From assembly GCF_003063475.1 (NCBI RefSeq), contig NZ_NESP01000001.1, positions 1,860,001 to 1,924,000 of the forward strand: DNA of 64,000 nucleotides, read 5' to 3'. Source of the stretch: Limnohabitans curvus (lineage in GTDB: Bacteria; Pseudomonadota; Gammaproteobacteria; Burkholderiales; Burkholderiaceae_C). The position numbers and the translations under genes were made by a program. A model generated the notes under the pieces. That model did not search any database, was not told where the DNA came from, and saw only the letters and a list, made by a program, of their open reading frames with translations. How positions within the stretch are numbered: the stretch's first letter is position 1; each line of letters starts with the position of its first letter. Below are positions 51,159 through 58,656 of this stretch, piece by piece.

Positions 51159-52238
51159 ATGGCCATGTGGACCTCTTCGCGCCGACGCCTGTGTATCGCC
51201 ACCTTGCTGGCGTTGGTGGGTGTCAATTTTTCCGTCGGTGCAGCAGACCTGAGTGCGCAAGAGCGCCTCAATGCCATTCGCAGCGCCATGGTGGAAGCGG
51301 CCATGAAGTCCAACACCCGCGTGAGCGCCACGAGCTGGATGGAAAGCGATGGCAAGTTGCGCGAACTCAACCGCTTTTCGTCTGAAATCAAACTGCGCGA
51401 TTTGCAGCTTGCCCAATACGTGCGTGACGCTGGGCAACAGCCTCAAGCAGAGCTGGCCGTTGCTCAGGTGGAAAGCGTTCAACCGGGACGCTGTGAAGCC
51501 CCACAAGCCAAAGCCCCCTTGCGTCACGTGATGACGGTGGGCATGGATCTGTCCACAGGCCTGGCACCAGCCCAGCGCTACCAAGCCCAACAAGTTGGTT
51601 TCGCGGCGCGGACGCGTCTGGTGCAAGCGGGCGCACGCGCCGAGCGTTGGCGTTTGATTCAAAGCCAATCGCCAGCCCGTACCTATGACCGCTTGATTCA
51701 TGGCCATGGCGAAGAACATGTGCAATGGCATGCCCAACTCACGGTGACACCTGTGCCTTTTGCGGGCGTTTCTGACGACTACGCCGCGTTTGGTTTGAGT
51801 TTGTTGGTGAGTGGCCCCGGCCAGCGCCAAGGGTGGTTCACAGCTGAAGAAGTGGTGGTGCCAAGCTTGCCTACCCAAGCCCATGGCACGCCAAAAATGG
51901 ACAACGACACCCACACCGCCATTGCGCGTGCTGTGGCGGCCATGGTGGCCAAGCTTGAAAAGCAGCTGGCGTGCGACCCACAAACTTTTGCGGTTCAGCA
52001 AAATGAGGGCCGATTGGCCCTCAACGCGGGAAGCCATTCTGGCTTGCGCGTGGGCGACCAACTGATGATTGCCGACCCCTCTGTGCTGCCCCGTCACACA
52101 CTGGAGCCCGGCGCGCTTGACGCCGCCGTGTTGGCCGAAGTCAAATCAGTCACGCCCTATCAGGCCGAGCTCAAGCAAGTGGCTGGACGCAAACAAAAAT
52201 TCAATGGGGCTTGGGTTGCTTGGCCTTACACGTATTAA
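51159..52238 (+). CDS. flgT: FlgT-like flagellar assembly protein
   Basis: A 359-residue exported protein with a signal peptide (LCIATLLALVGVNFSVGA). The N-terminal helix QERLNAIRSAMVEAAMK and a middle domain resemble FlgT, which builds the H-ring at the flagellar base in Vibrio. The C-terminal part has GSHSGLRVGDQLMI, the FlgT C-domain motif. It lies 20 bp after flgP. The expected partner flgO is absent. Similarity is partial, so the name is provisional. Confidence 0.68.
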   Translation: MAMWTSSRRRLCIATLLALVGVNFSVGAADLSAQERLNAIRSAMVEAAMKSNTRVSATSWMESDGKLRELNRFSSEIKLRDLQLAQYVRDAGQQPQAELAVAQVESVQPGRCEAPQAKAPLRHVMTVGMDLSTGLAPAQRYQAQQVGFAARTRLVQAGARAERWRLIQSQSPARTYDRLIHGHGEEHVQWHAQLTVTPVPFAGVSDDYAAFGLSLLVSGPGQRQGWFTAEEVVVPSLPTQAHGTPKMDNDTHTAIARAVAAMVAKLEKQLACDPQTFAVQQNEGRLALNAGSHSGLRVGDQLMIADPSVLPRHTLEPGALDAAVLAEVKSVTPYQAELKQVAGRKQKFNGAWVAWPYTY

Positions 52239-52260
52239 AAGATCGACGGGAGAACCGACC

Positions 52261-52662
52261 ATGAACACGCCTACGACCTCTCTTCGCACCTTGTTGTGTT
52301 GCCTTGCTGTGGCGACGCCCATGTGGGCATTCGCTGCGGGCCCCGCACCACGCAGCACCTACCAAGTGGTGTCGGGTGACACGCTGGACAAAGTGATTCG
52401 CAAAACCATGCCCGACAGTCCGTTGCGCGTGGAAATTTTGCGCAATGCGTTTGTGCAGCAAAACCCTCAAGCCTTCACCAAATCACCTCCCCGTGCCTTG
52501 ATGGCCGGCGCTGTCTTGAACGTGCCCAACCACGATGACTTGCTGCGCAGCTACACGGTGCCAGGCCAAGCCCCGGGTAACAGCGGCATGAGCCGTGGCG
52601 GTGGTTATTCGACCGCTGACATGAACATGAGCGAGCGCAAAAACTGGGTGCGCTTCCCGTAA
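52261..52662 (+). CDS. Exported FimV/LysM-like protein
   Basis: A 133-residue exported protein starting at the ATG at 52261. A signal peptide (LCCLAVATPMWAFAAG) is followed by YQVVSGDTLDKVIRKTMPD and EILRNAFVQQNPQAF, which resemble the peptidoglycan-binding N-terminal part of FimV-type proteins. It ends with a Gly/Ser/Met-rich tail. It lies 22 bp after flgT and 9 bp before a FliK-like gene. FimV/HubP proteins organise the cell pole, so polar function is possible but not shown. Confidence 0.7.
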   Translation: MNTPTTSLRTLLCCLAVATPMWAFAAGPAPRSTYQVVSGDTLDKVIRKTMPDSPLRVEILRNAFVQQNPQAFTKSPPRALMAGAVLNVPNHDDLLRSYTVPGQAPGNSGMSRGGGYSTADMNMSERKNWVRFP

Positions 52663-52671
52663 AGGGTTGTC

Positions 52672-53757
52672 ATGGCCATCCTAGGTCCAGAAGGCGTCAA
52701 CGCGATTTCGCGTGTGGCGCCTATTCATTTGGAAATGCGCACCGCGTATGTAGAAGCGCCCGTGGCACGACAACTCGGTTTGCACGATGGCCAAGTGGTG
52801 CAAGCCACTGCGACTGTGGTGAACCAACAGCTCAAGCTGGCGCTCAACGAGCACATTTTTAATTTGCCCTTGCAGCCCTACATCAAAGAGGGCGATTTGG
52901 TGCAGCTGCGCGCGCAACTCTTGCCTGCTGGCAAGTGGGCGTTGCAGTTGCTGCACACAGGCAATTTTGCGGGGCCCGAGGCACCGCAGGCGGCCATTCC
53001 CACGCGCTTGAACACCCTGCTGTTTCAGCCCGGCGGCTTTGCCAGTTTGCTGACCCTGCTGCGTCCCGGCGTGTTGGAGAGCTTGGTGCCGCCGGTGCAA
53101 GACGCGGGCGAATTGAAAAAGCGCATCACCGCACAACGGCTGAGCATGGGCAGTTTGCAAGCGCAAACCTTGAAACGCTTTGTGCTGGGCCACAGCAAAA
53201 CCTCTGAAGCCAGCTTGGCTGAGGGCGAGCCCGTGGCCGACAACACCAAGGTGCTGCTGCGTTTGCTCATGGCTGAACGTGCGCGTGTGGAAGAAGACAG
53301 TGGCGACACCCAAGAAAGCCTGCATCACGCCCTTGATGAAGTCGAAGCGGCGCAAGTTCAGTCTGCCCAAAATTTGCGCAAAGGCGAGCTGAACTTCGCC
53401 TTGGTCATTCCGTTTCGCGATGCCGACCCTGTGGCGCTGCACTTTGAGCAAAAAGGCAACAAACCGGGCCAGCCCAAGAACCCGCTGGTGGTCAACATGC
53501 ACACCCAAAGCCGCGTGCTGGGAGAGGTGTGGCTCAAAACCACCATCAGCAACAACGCCCAGGTGGACTTGACCATGTGGGCCTTGAACAAAGACGTGGC
53601 TGATTTGGCCAAATTCAACGCCAGCGAGTTGACCGATGAACTTGAAAGCGCGGGTCTGCGCATGGGCAGTTTTCAGGTCTACAACGCGCCACGCCCAGAG
53701 GCCCTAGAAGACCATCCCCCGACCGAACATGGCAGCTTGGTGGACACCCGCGCATGA
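52672..53757 (+). CDS. Second FliK-like hook-length or switch protein
   Basis: A 361-residue protein distinct from the fliK at 38994-40676. The C-terminal 110 residues (VLGEVWLKTTISNNAQVDLT, MWALNKDVADLAKFN, LRMGSFQVYNAPRP) resemble the Flg_hook domain of FliK. The N-terminal half is different and lacks the long Thr/Ala-rich ruler. It overlaps by four bases an FlhB-C-terminal-domain gene, its likely partner. The function is inferred from domain pattern only. Confidence 0.65.
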   Translation: MAILGPEGVNAISRVAPIHLEMRTAYVEAPVARQLGLHDGQVVQATATVVNQQLKLALNEHIFNLPLQPYIKEGDLVQLRAQLLPAGKWALQLLHTGNFAGPEAPQAAIPTRLNTLLFQPGGFASLLTLLRPGVLESLVPPVQDAGELKKRITAQRLSMGSLQAQTLKRFVLGHSKTSEASLAEGEPVADNTKVLLRLLMAERARVEEDSGDTQESLHHALDEVEAAQVQSAQNLRKGELNFALVIPFRDADPVALHFEQKGNKPGQPKNPLVVNMHTQSRVLGEVWLKTTISNNAQVDLTMWALNKDVADLAKFNASELTDELESAGLRMGSFQVYNAPRPEALEDHPPTEHGSLVDTRA

Positions 53758-54035
53758 CCGACAAACACTACATGCAAGCCGTGGCCCTGGAATATGGGCG
53801 CAACAAGGCACCCACCGTCACCGCCAAGGGCGACGACGAACTGGCGCGCCGCATCGTGGCTGAGGCTAAGAAGCAGGGCGTGTACGTGGCCGAAGACCCA
53901 CGCCTGTTGGCCATGTTGAGCCGACTCGATGTGGGGCAAGAAATTCCGGAAGATATGTTCACCGCTGTCGCCGTGATTTTGGCGTGGGTGTACTGGCTCA
54001 AGGGCATGCAGCCCGGGGATGAAAAGCCTAAATAA
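53754..54035 (+). CDS. FlhB C-terminal-domain homologue (FlhX-like)
   Basis: A 93-residue soluble protein matching only the part of the FlhB cytoplasmic domain after the NPTH cleavage site: AVALEYGRNKAPTVTAKGDD, ELARRIVAEAKKQGVYVAED and LDVGQEIPEDMFTAVAVIL. There are no membrane helices and no NPTH motif. Such free copies, called FlhX in some species, can complement a cleaved FlhB. It is coupled to the FliK-like gene by an ATGA overlap. Confidence 0.85.
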   Translation: MTDKHYMQAVALEYGRNKAPTVTAKGDDELARRIVAEAKKQGVYVAEDPRLLAMLSRLDVGQEIPEDMFTAVAVILAWVYWLKGMQPGDEKPK

Positions 54036-54038
54036 TTT

Positions 54039-54464
54039 TTAAGCTTCAGCGTAGCCGCGGCCACCGCGTCGACCGCGCGAGACCTTGCCCAGGCGGTCAT
54101 AAATCTCGACCGAGCTGGTGGGGTCTTGCACTTGCATGCTTTGCAGAGCGCCACGGATGGCGTCAATCTTTCGGCCAATCAGCACCTCGTTGCGGCGATG
54201 CATGTCGCGGCAATGGGCCATGTGCGCTTTGAAACCGTCCCATTCTGGGCCGAGCGCGTCGGCTGAGTCTGGGCCTTGAATGCCAGCCAGCTGCGCGAGC
54301 TGCTGAAGCAGCTCATTCTTGGTGCTTTGCGACGCCTCAAAGGCATCTAAATCTTGCACCTTCAACTGCTCGAACTCTTGTTCAAGCATGTCTTCCAGTG
54401 TTTTCGCCAACGCCAAAGCCTGCTCGAGCGAGGAGGCCTGTGTGTCAGTGGCGGGTGTTGTCAT
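54039..54464 (-). CDS. flgN: Flagellar export chaperone FlgN
   Basis: A helical chaperone for the hook-filament junction proteins FlgK and FlgL, 141 residues from the ATG at 54464. A TTG at 54506 overlapping the flgM stop is also possible and adds 14 residues. The core helices LEQALALAKTLEDMLEQEFE and NELLQQLAQLAGI match the family, with a basic C-terminal tail (RGRRGGRGY). It lies immediately downstream of flgM. Confidence 0.85.
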   Translation of the reverse strand: MTTPATDTQASSLEQALALAKTLEDMLEQEFEQLKVQDLDAFEASQSTKNELLQQLAQLAGIQGPDSADALGPEWDGFKAHMAHCRDMHRRNEVLIGRKIDAIRGALQSMQVQDPTSSVEIYDRLGKVSRGRRGGRGYAEA

Positions 54465-54502
54465 ATCGGACAAAAGAAAATCAATCGGGACAGAAGTGCC
54501 GT

Positions 54503-54823
54503 TCAATTACCGATCATTTTTTCGAGGGCCACAAAGTTCTCAGCAATTCGGCGTGGGTTCACAGGGTAGTTGCCTTCCTTGATCGCCTGCTTGATGGCTT
54601 CTACTTTGGAGCGGTCAAAGTCTGGTTGCGCCATGACTTTTTGGGCGACGTTGCTCAAGCTCACTTTATCTGCTCCTGCGGAAGATGCTTTCTCCATAGA
54701 CGGAGCCAAGTCTTCCTTGGCTTGCGCGGCAGAAGGGCTTCGTTTTTCGACTTTGTCGATGGCGCTGCGAATCGCAGCGTTCGATTGCGTCATCCGACCG
54801 TAATTTGAAATTGCGTCATTCAT
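54503..54823 (-). CDS. flgM: Anti-sigma-28 factor FlgM
   Basis: A 106-residue protein that binds FliA and is exported through the completed hook, releasing late gene expression. The C-terminal half has the family helix VSLSNVAQKVMAQPDFDRSK, then VEAIKQAIKEGNYPVNPRRI. It lies between flgA and flgN on the minus strand, with a possible sigma-28 promoter of its own. Confidence 0.93.
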   Translation of the reverse strand: MNDAISNYGRMTQSNAAIRSAIDKVEKRSPSAAQAKEDLAPSMEKASSAGADKVSLSNVAQKVMAQPDFDRSKVEAIKQAIKEGNYPVNPRRIAENFVALEKMIGN

Positions 54824-54878
54824 GATGTTTTCACTTTCTCTAACCTGTAACCCAGGTCAAAACTTTTTCACAACACTT

Positions 54879-54905
54879 CAATCGACCTCAAATTCTAGAA
54901 CTTGA
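54879..54905 (-). promoter_or_regulatory. Candidate sigma-28 promoter of flgM
   Basis: On the minus strand TCAAGTTC, an 11-base spacer and GTCGATTG match the FliA consensus at 6 and 5 of 8 positions. It lies in the flgA-flgM gap, as does the flgM promoter of enteric bacteria. Confidence 0.5.
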
Positions 54906-54939
54906 GTGTTTTCTTGAAATATTTTTTAAATACCACTTT

Positions 54940-55716
54940 TCACCTCAGTTTTGCGGCATTCGGTCCGGTGATCACGCCATATATTGATCGACCCGACTCG
55001 ACATTTTTTAAGCGAATTTGTTCACCTAGACCACCATCTTGCAACGCTTCCGCGCGCATTGTGATGGAAAAGCCTTGTCCTTCGCCTGCTGTGAGCTGAA
55101 CCTCGTGTCCGCGCTTGACCAACACAGCGGTCTTCACGTCGTACGAACGCAGAGGGGTGTTGGGCGTGAGGTCACGCACCAACTCCATGTTTTTGAGTAA
55201 TTTGGTATCAGAAATGATTTGGTTTTCCATGCCCGCAGCAGGCATGTCGGCATAGCTGAACATGTCTGGCTTGATGACCGTGCCGCGCTTGAGTAGCTCT
55301 TTGGACACCAGCACTTTGTACAGCGCAGGCGCGGATGGGCTGGCGCGGTTAAGCGGCGCTGTGGCTTGACCCGTGTTCACGTTGACAAAAAGCTGCCAAG
55401 CGGGCTGCGCACAGCGCACGCGAAGGGCGGGTTGATTAGGAAACGGCTGCTCAAACTGCAGGTTTTGTTGACAGTTTTGCACCGTGATGCGTGGGTCCAC
55501 AGGCACCACTTGCACCTGTTTACCCTGGAAAGAAGGGTGGTTTGCAGCCCATTGTTGGGCTTGCTTTTGCAAAGCCTCAAAGGCGCTATCTGGCAAAGGT
55601 GAATCCGCTGCAAACCCAATCTGGGCGTGGCTTAGCACGCATGCGGCCAGCCACAAGCCCCAGCGCTTGACGCGTGGGGTGTCGGCATTTTTTAGGCACA
55701 GCATTTGCATAGTCAT
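54940..55716 (-). CDS. flgA: Flagellar P-ring assembly chaperone FlgA
   Basis: A periplasmic protein of 258 residues with a signal peptide (WGLWLAACVLSHAQIGFAAD). The SAF-type domain shows VLVSKELLKRGTVIKPDMFS, NMELVRDLTPNTPLRSYDV and GVITGPNAAKLR at the C-terminus. FlgA helps assemble the P-ring in peptidoglycan. Another in-frame ATG lies at 55710. A sigma-54 promoter match lies about 50 bp upstream. Confidence 0.93.
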   Translation of the reverse strand: MTMQMLCLKNADTPRVKRWGLWLAACVLSHAQIGFAADSPLPDSAFEALQKQAQQWAANHPSFQGKQVQVVPVDPRITVQNCQQNLQFEQPFPNQPALRVRCAQPAWQLFVNVNTGQATAPLNRASPSAPALYKVLVSKELLKRGTVIKPDMFSYADMPAAGMENQIISDTKLLKNMELVRDLTPNTPLRSYDVKTAVLVKRGHEVQLTAGEGQGFSITMRAEALQDGGLGEQIRLKNVESGRSIYGVITGPNAAKLR

Positions 55717-55763
55717 ACGGGTCGGTGTTGATGTTTTGACATGTGTTCAGACCCAACCCTTCA

Positions 55764-55779
55764 TGCAAGAACGAAGCCA
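55764..55779 (-). promoter_or_regulatory. Sigma-54 promoter of flgA
   Basis: On the minus strand TGGCTT-CGTTC-TTGCA keeps the essential GG (-24) and GC (-12) at the right spacing. Transcription would begin near 55753, about 37 bases before the flgA start. Confidence 0.65.
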
Positions 55780-55813
55780 ACTTTTACAACGGACCGACTA
55801 ACCGGAGCCCTCC

Positions 55814-56980
55814 ATGCGACTCGACCCGTCCTACAACCCTCAGGTGAACACCACCGACGCCTCCGGCATGCCCAAGCTGCCGCGGAGTCAGTTGGCGTAT
55901 GCCCGCACCGCGCCCGCTTTCACGCGCGCGATGGCCAGCGCCAGCCTATCTGGTTCATTGGCCCCCGAGGGCAGCACGGCAGCGTGGGGCACCGCGGTTC
56001 GTTCAGGCCAAACGTTGACAGGCATCGTGCGCGAGCAAATGGCTGCGCGCGGCGTGAACATTTCGAACAACGAAGCCATGCGCTTGGCGCAAACCGTGGC
56101 GCGTTCGAACAACATCGCCAACCCCAACATGATTCACCCAGGTCAGCAGCTGAACCTGGACAGTTTGAATTTTTCTTTGCAACAAGCGCAAGCGGTGAAC
56201 CAAGCCATTGCGGCCAACAAAGCCGCCGCAGCTTCGGCGGCAGCCCCCGCGGTCACGCCTGCCGCCAACGTCAACACCTTGAACACCAACACAGCCTTGG
56301 GCAGTGCCACCTTGGCAGGCACTGCCCAAGTGCAGTTGCTCACGCGCTCAGACCGCAGTGGCAATGTGGTGCTGGAAAAAACCATCGATCGCGCGATTGA
56401 AAAGGGCTTCATCCCCGCGCAAGACAAACAAGCGGTGATGAACAAGATTGTTCAGCTCTCGCAAGAGCACCGCTTTGCCCCCGATGACTTTGCTCGCCTC
56501 ACCTTGATGGAGAGCGATGGCATGAACCCCAAAGCCTCTAACAGCCGTTGTCACGGCATCATCCAGTTTTGTGATGGCCCTGACCGCGGCGCAGCCAGCG
56601 CAGGTTTTGGTGCCAATCCCAAAGCCATTCTGGGCCACAGCGTGTTGCAGCAACTCGACATGGTGGGCAAGTATTTTGATGACACGGGCTTGAAGAACTT
56701 TGGCCCCGTGGGTTTGGATGATCTGTACTTAACCGTGCTCACCCCAGCCGCGCGTAACGAAACGCGTCCCAACGCTGCCTTGAACATTCCGGGTCAGCAA
56801 GCGGCTTATTTGCATGTGAACCGCGACATGCGTGCGCCCATCACGCGCAATTCCATCTTGGCGGGTTTGCATCAAAACGCCAATGAACGTTTGGGGACGG
56901 AAGTGGCGCAACGCCCCTCCATGCAGGCGGCTCGCTTGAGCGCCTATGCCGCACAAGCGGCTGTGACGGAAGCTCGCTAA
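55814..56980 (+). CDS. LysM and lysozyme-like protein between flgA and flgB
   Basis: A 388-residue protein with no clear signal peptide. A LysM-type module lies near residues 57-115 (AVRSGQTLTGIVREQMAAR, ANPNMIHPGQQLNLDSL), followed by an Ala-rich linker. The C-terminal region has FARLTLMESDGMNPKASNSR and CHGIIQFCDG, like the catalytic helix and following loop of SLT/lysozyme-fold enzymes, with Glu233 as candidate acid. It could be exported by the flagellar system to open peptidoglycan for the rod, a job usually done by FlgJ. Function is inferred. Confidence 0.65.
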   Translation: MRLDPSYNPQVNTTDASGMPKLPRSQLAYARTAPAFTRAMASASLSGSLAPEGSTAAWGTAVRSGQTLTGIVREQMAARGVNISNNEAMRLAQTVARSNNIANPNMIHPGQQLNLDSLNFSLQQAQAVNQAIAANKAAAASAAAPAVTPAANVNTLNTNTALGSATLAGTAQVQLLTRSDRSGNVVLEKTIDRAIEKGFIPAQDKQAVMNKIVQLSQEHRFAPDDFARLTLMESDGMNPKASNSRCHGIIQFCDGPDRGAASAGFGANPKAILGHSVLQQLDMVGKYFDDTGLKNFGPVGLDDLYLTVLTPAARNETRPNAALNIPGQQAAYLHVNRDMRAPITRNSILAGLHQNANERLGTEVAQRPSMQAARLSAYAAQAAVTEAR

Positions 56981-57028
56981 CTTCACGTCAGCGGCAAACA
57001 TTTGCCGCTCAAACCGTCAAAACCACCG

Positions 57029-57044
57029 TGGCACGGCTCTTGCA
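57029..57044 (+). promoter_or_regulatory. Sigma-54 promoter of the flgBCDEFG operon
   Basis: TGGCAC-GGCTC-TTGCA is a perfect -24/-12 sigma-54 promoter. Transcription would begin near 57056, about 47 bases before the flgB ATG. Confidence 0.9.
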
Positions 57045-57102
57045 TTAATCGACACGAGGTCTCACAACTTGAGGCCATGTGTCAATAAACAGGAGTCTTG
57101 TT

Positions 57103-57486
57103 ATGGACGTTTTTAAATCAGCCTTTGGAATTCACGAGCGTGCGCTTGGCGTGAGAAGCCAACGCATGGAAGTGCTGGCGCGCAACATCGCCAACGCCGA
57201 CACGCCTAACTACAAAGCACAAGACGTTGATTTCAAGGCGATGCTCAAAGAAGCCAAGACTGAATATCTGACGGCCACCAACGACAAGCACTACGCCGGT
57301 CTGCAAGAAGCGCAAGACAACGGCATGCGTTTTCGCACACCGTTCAACAGCTCATTCGACGGCAACACCGTGGAGATGAACGTGGAACAAGCCCAATACG
57401 GTAAAGCCGCTGGTGAATACCAAGCGACTTTGCAATTCTTAGAAAACCGCATCAGCGGTCTTCGTAAAGCCATGCGCGGGGAGTAA
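57103..57486 (+). CDS. flgB: Flagellar basal-body rod protein FlgB
   Basis: A proximal rod protein of 127 residues from the ATG at 57103, which has a CAGGAG ribosome-binding site; the in-frame start at 57079 does not. The family N-terminus has LGVRSQRMEVLARNIANADT and PNYKAQDVDFKAML. It is the first gene of a flgBCDEFG run behind a sigma-54 promoter, and flgC follows after 6 bp. Confidence 0.95.
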   Translation: MDVFKSAFGIHERALGVRSQRMEVLARNIANADTPNYKAQDVDFKAMLKEAKTEYLTATNDKHYAGLQEAQDNGMRFRTPFNSSFDGNTVEMNVEQAQYGKAAGEYQATLQFLENRISGLRKAMRGE

Positions 57487-57492
57487 TAGACC

Positions 57493-57918
57493 ATGCAACT
57501 CGACAACGTTTTTGGTATTGCAGGCACCGCGCTGAACGCGCAGTCCATTCGCATGAACACCACAGCTTCCAACTTGGCCAACGCCAACTCGGTCGCGGGT
57601 TCAGAGGAAGAGGCCTACCGCGGCCGTCGTCCCTTGTTCAAAGCTTTGATGGACCAAGAAATGACACACGCAGGCGCTCAGTTCGTCGGTGGCGTCAAGG
57701 TGGACCGCATCGTCAACGACCCCGCACCCATTCGCAAGACGTGGGAGCCAGGTAACCCACTCGCCGACAAAGAAGGCTATGTCTTTCACTCCAACGTGAA
57801 CGAAATGTCTGAGATGGTCGACATGATGGCCGCTTCGCGGTCTTACCAAAACAACGTCGAAGTGGTGAACACCGCACGTCAATTGATGATGCGCACCCTT
57901 GAAATCACCAAGAGCTAA
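57493..57918 (+). CDS. flgC: Flagellar basal-body rod protein FlgC
   Basis: A rod protein of 141 residues. The N-terminal FGIAGTALNAQSIRMNTTAS and NLANANSVAGSEEEAYRGRR are conserved, as is the C-terminal VNEMSEMVDMMAASRSYQNN. It lies 6 bp after flgB and 5 bp before flgD. Confidence 0.96.
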   Translation: MQLDNVFGIAGTALNAQSIRMNTTASNLANANSVAGSEEEAYRGRRPLFKALMDQEMTHAGAQFVGGVKVDRIVNDPAPIRKTWEPGNPLADKEGYVFHSNVNEMSEMVDMMAASRSYQNNVEVVNTARQLMMRTLEITKS

Positions 57919-57923
57919 TCATC

Positions 57924-58616
57924 ATGGCAACTACAGCAACCTCCACCCTGCCTAGTGGCATCGTCAAGTACGAAGACTACCAAGCGCAACAAAAAGCCAC
58001 GCCCACGAACACCAACATGGGCCAGACGGAATTTTTGACACTCTTCACCACACAGTTGAAGAACCAAAACCCGTTGGACCCTGTCAAGAACGAAGCCTTC
58101 GTGGCCCAGCTCGCGCAGTTCTCACAACTCGAAGCCACCACGGCCATGAAAACCAGCATGCAGAACTTGGTCTCTAGCTTGGCCAATGACCGTTTGCTGG
58201 GTGCCACTTCCTTGATTGGCAAAACCGTTGGCGTGCCCGATGGTCCTGTGGCCGTCACGGACACCACCGTGTCGCAAGGCGTGGTCAATGCACCCACGGG
58301 CGCAGACGGTATCAAGGTTGAAATCTTCAATGACAAAGGCATCTTGGTGCGCACCCAAATCTTGGGCCCACAGCCTGTGGGCGACGTCACCATTGCGTGG
58401 GACGGCATGAACGACGGCGGCACCGCAGTGCCCAACGGCAACTACCGCTATGTGGCCTCGGTCAACAGCAACGGCACCGTCACCAAACCCACGGTCAACA
58501 CCTACGCGCAAGTGACCGGTGTGACCAGCGCAGGCACCGCCGACGGCACCATGTTGCTCGAAGTCGCCGGTGGCAAGACAGTCAATTTGACTGATGTGAA
58601 ACGCATCAGCTACTAA
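57924..58616 (+). CDS. flgD: Flagellar hook assembly protein FlgD
   Basis: The hook cap scaffold, 230 residues. The N-terminal FLTLFTTQLKNQNPLDPVKN and EAFVAQLAQFSQLEATTAMK are the conserved cap motifs. The C-terminal part holds the FlgD Ig-like/Tudor region (IAWDGMNDGGTAVPNGNYRY). It lies directly before flgE. Confidence 0.95.
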   Translation: MATTATSTLPSGIVKYEDYQAQQKATPTNTNMGQTEFLTLFTTQLKNQNPLDPVKNEAFVAQLAQFSQLEATTAMKTSMQNLVSSLANDRLLGATSLIGKTVGVPDGPVAVTDTTVSQGVVNAPTGADGIKVEIFNDKGILVRTQILGPQPVGDVTIAWDGMNDGGTAVPNGNYRYVASVNSNGTVTKPTVNTYAQVTGVTSAGTADGTMLLEVAGGKTVNLTDVKRISY

Positions 58617-58656
58617 TTTCAAGAATTCAAGAATTTCTCTCAGGAGCTAAAGCACC

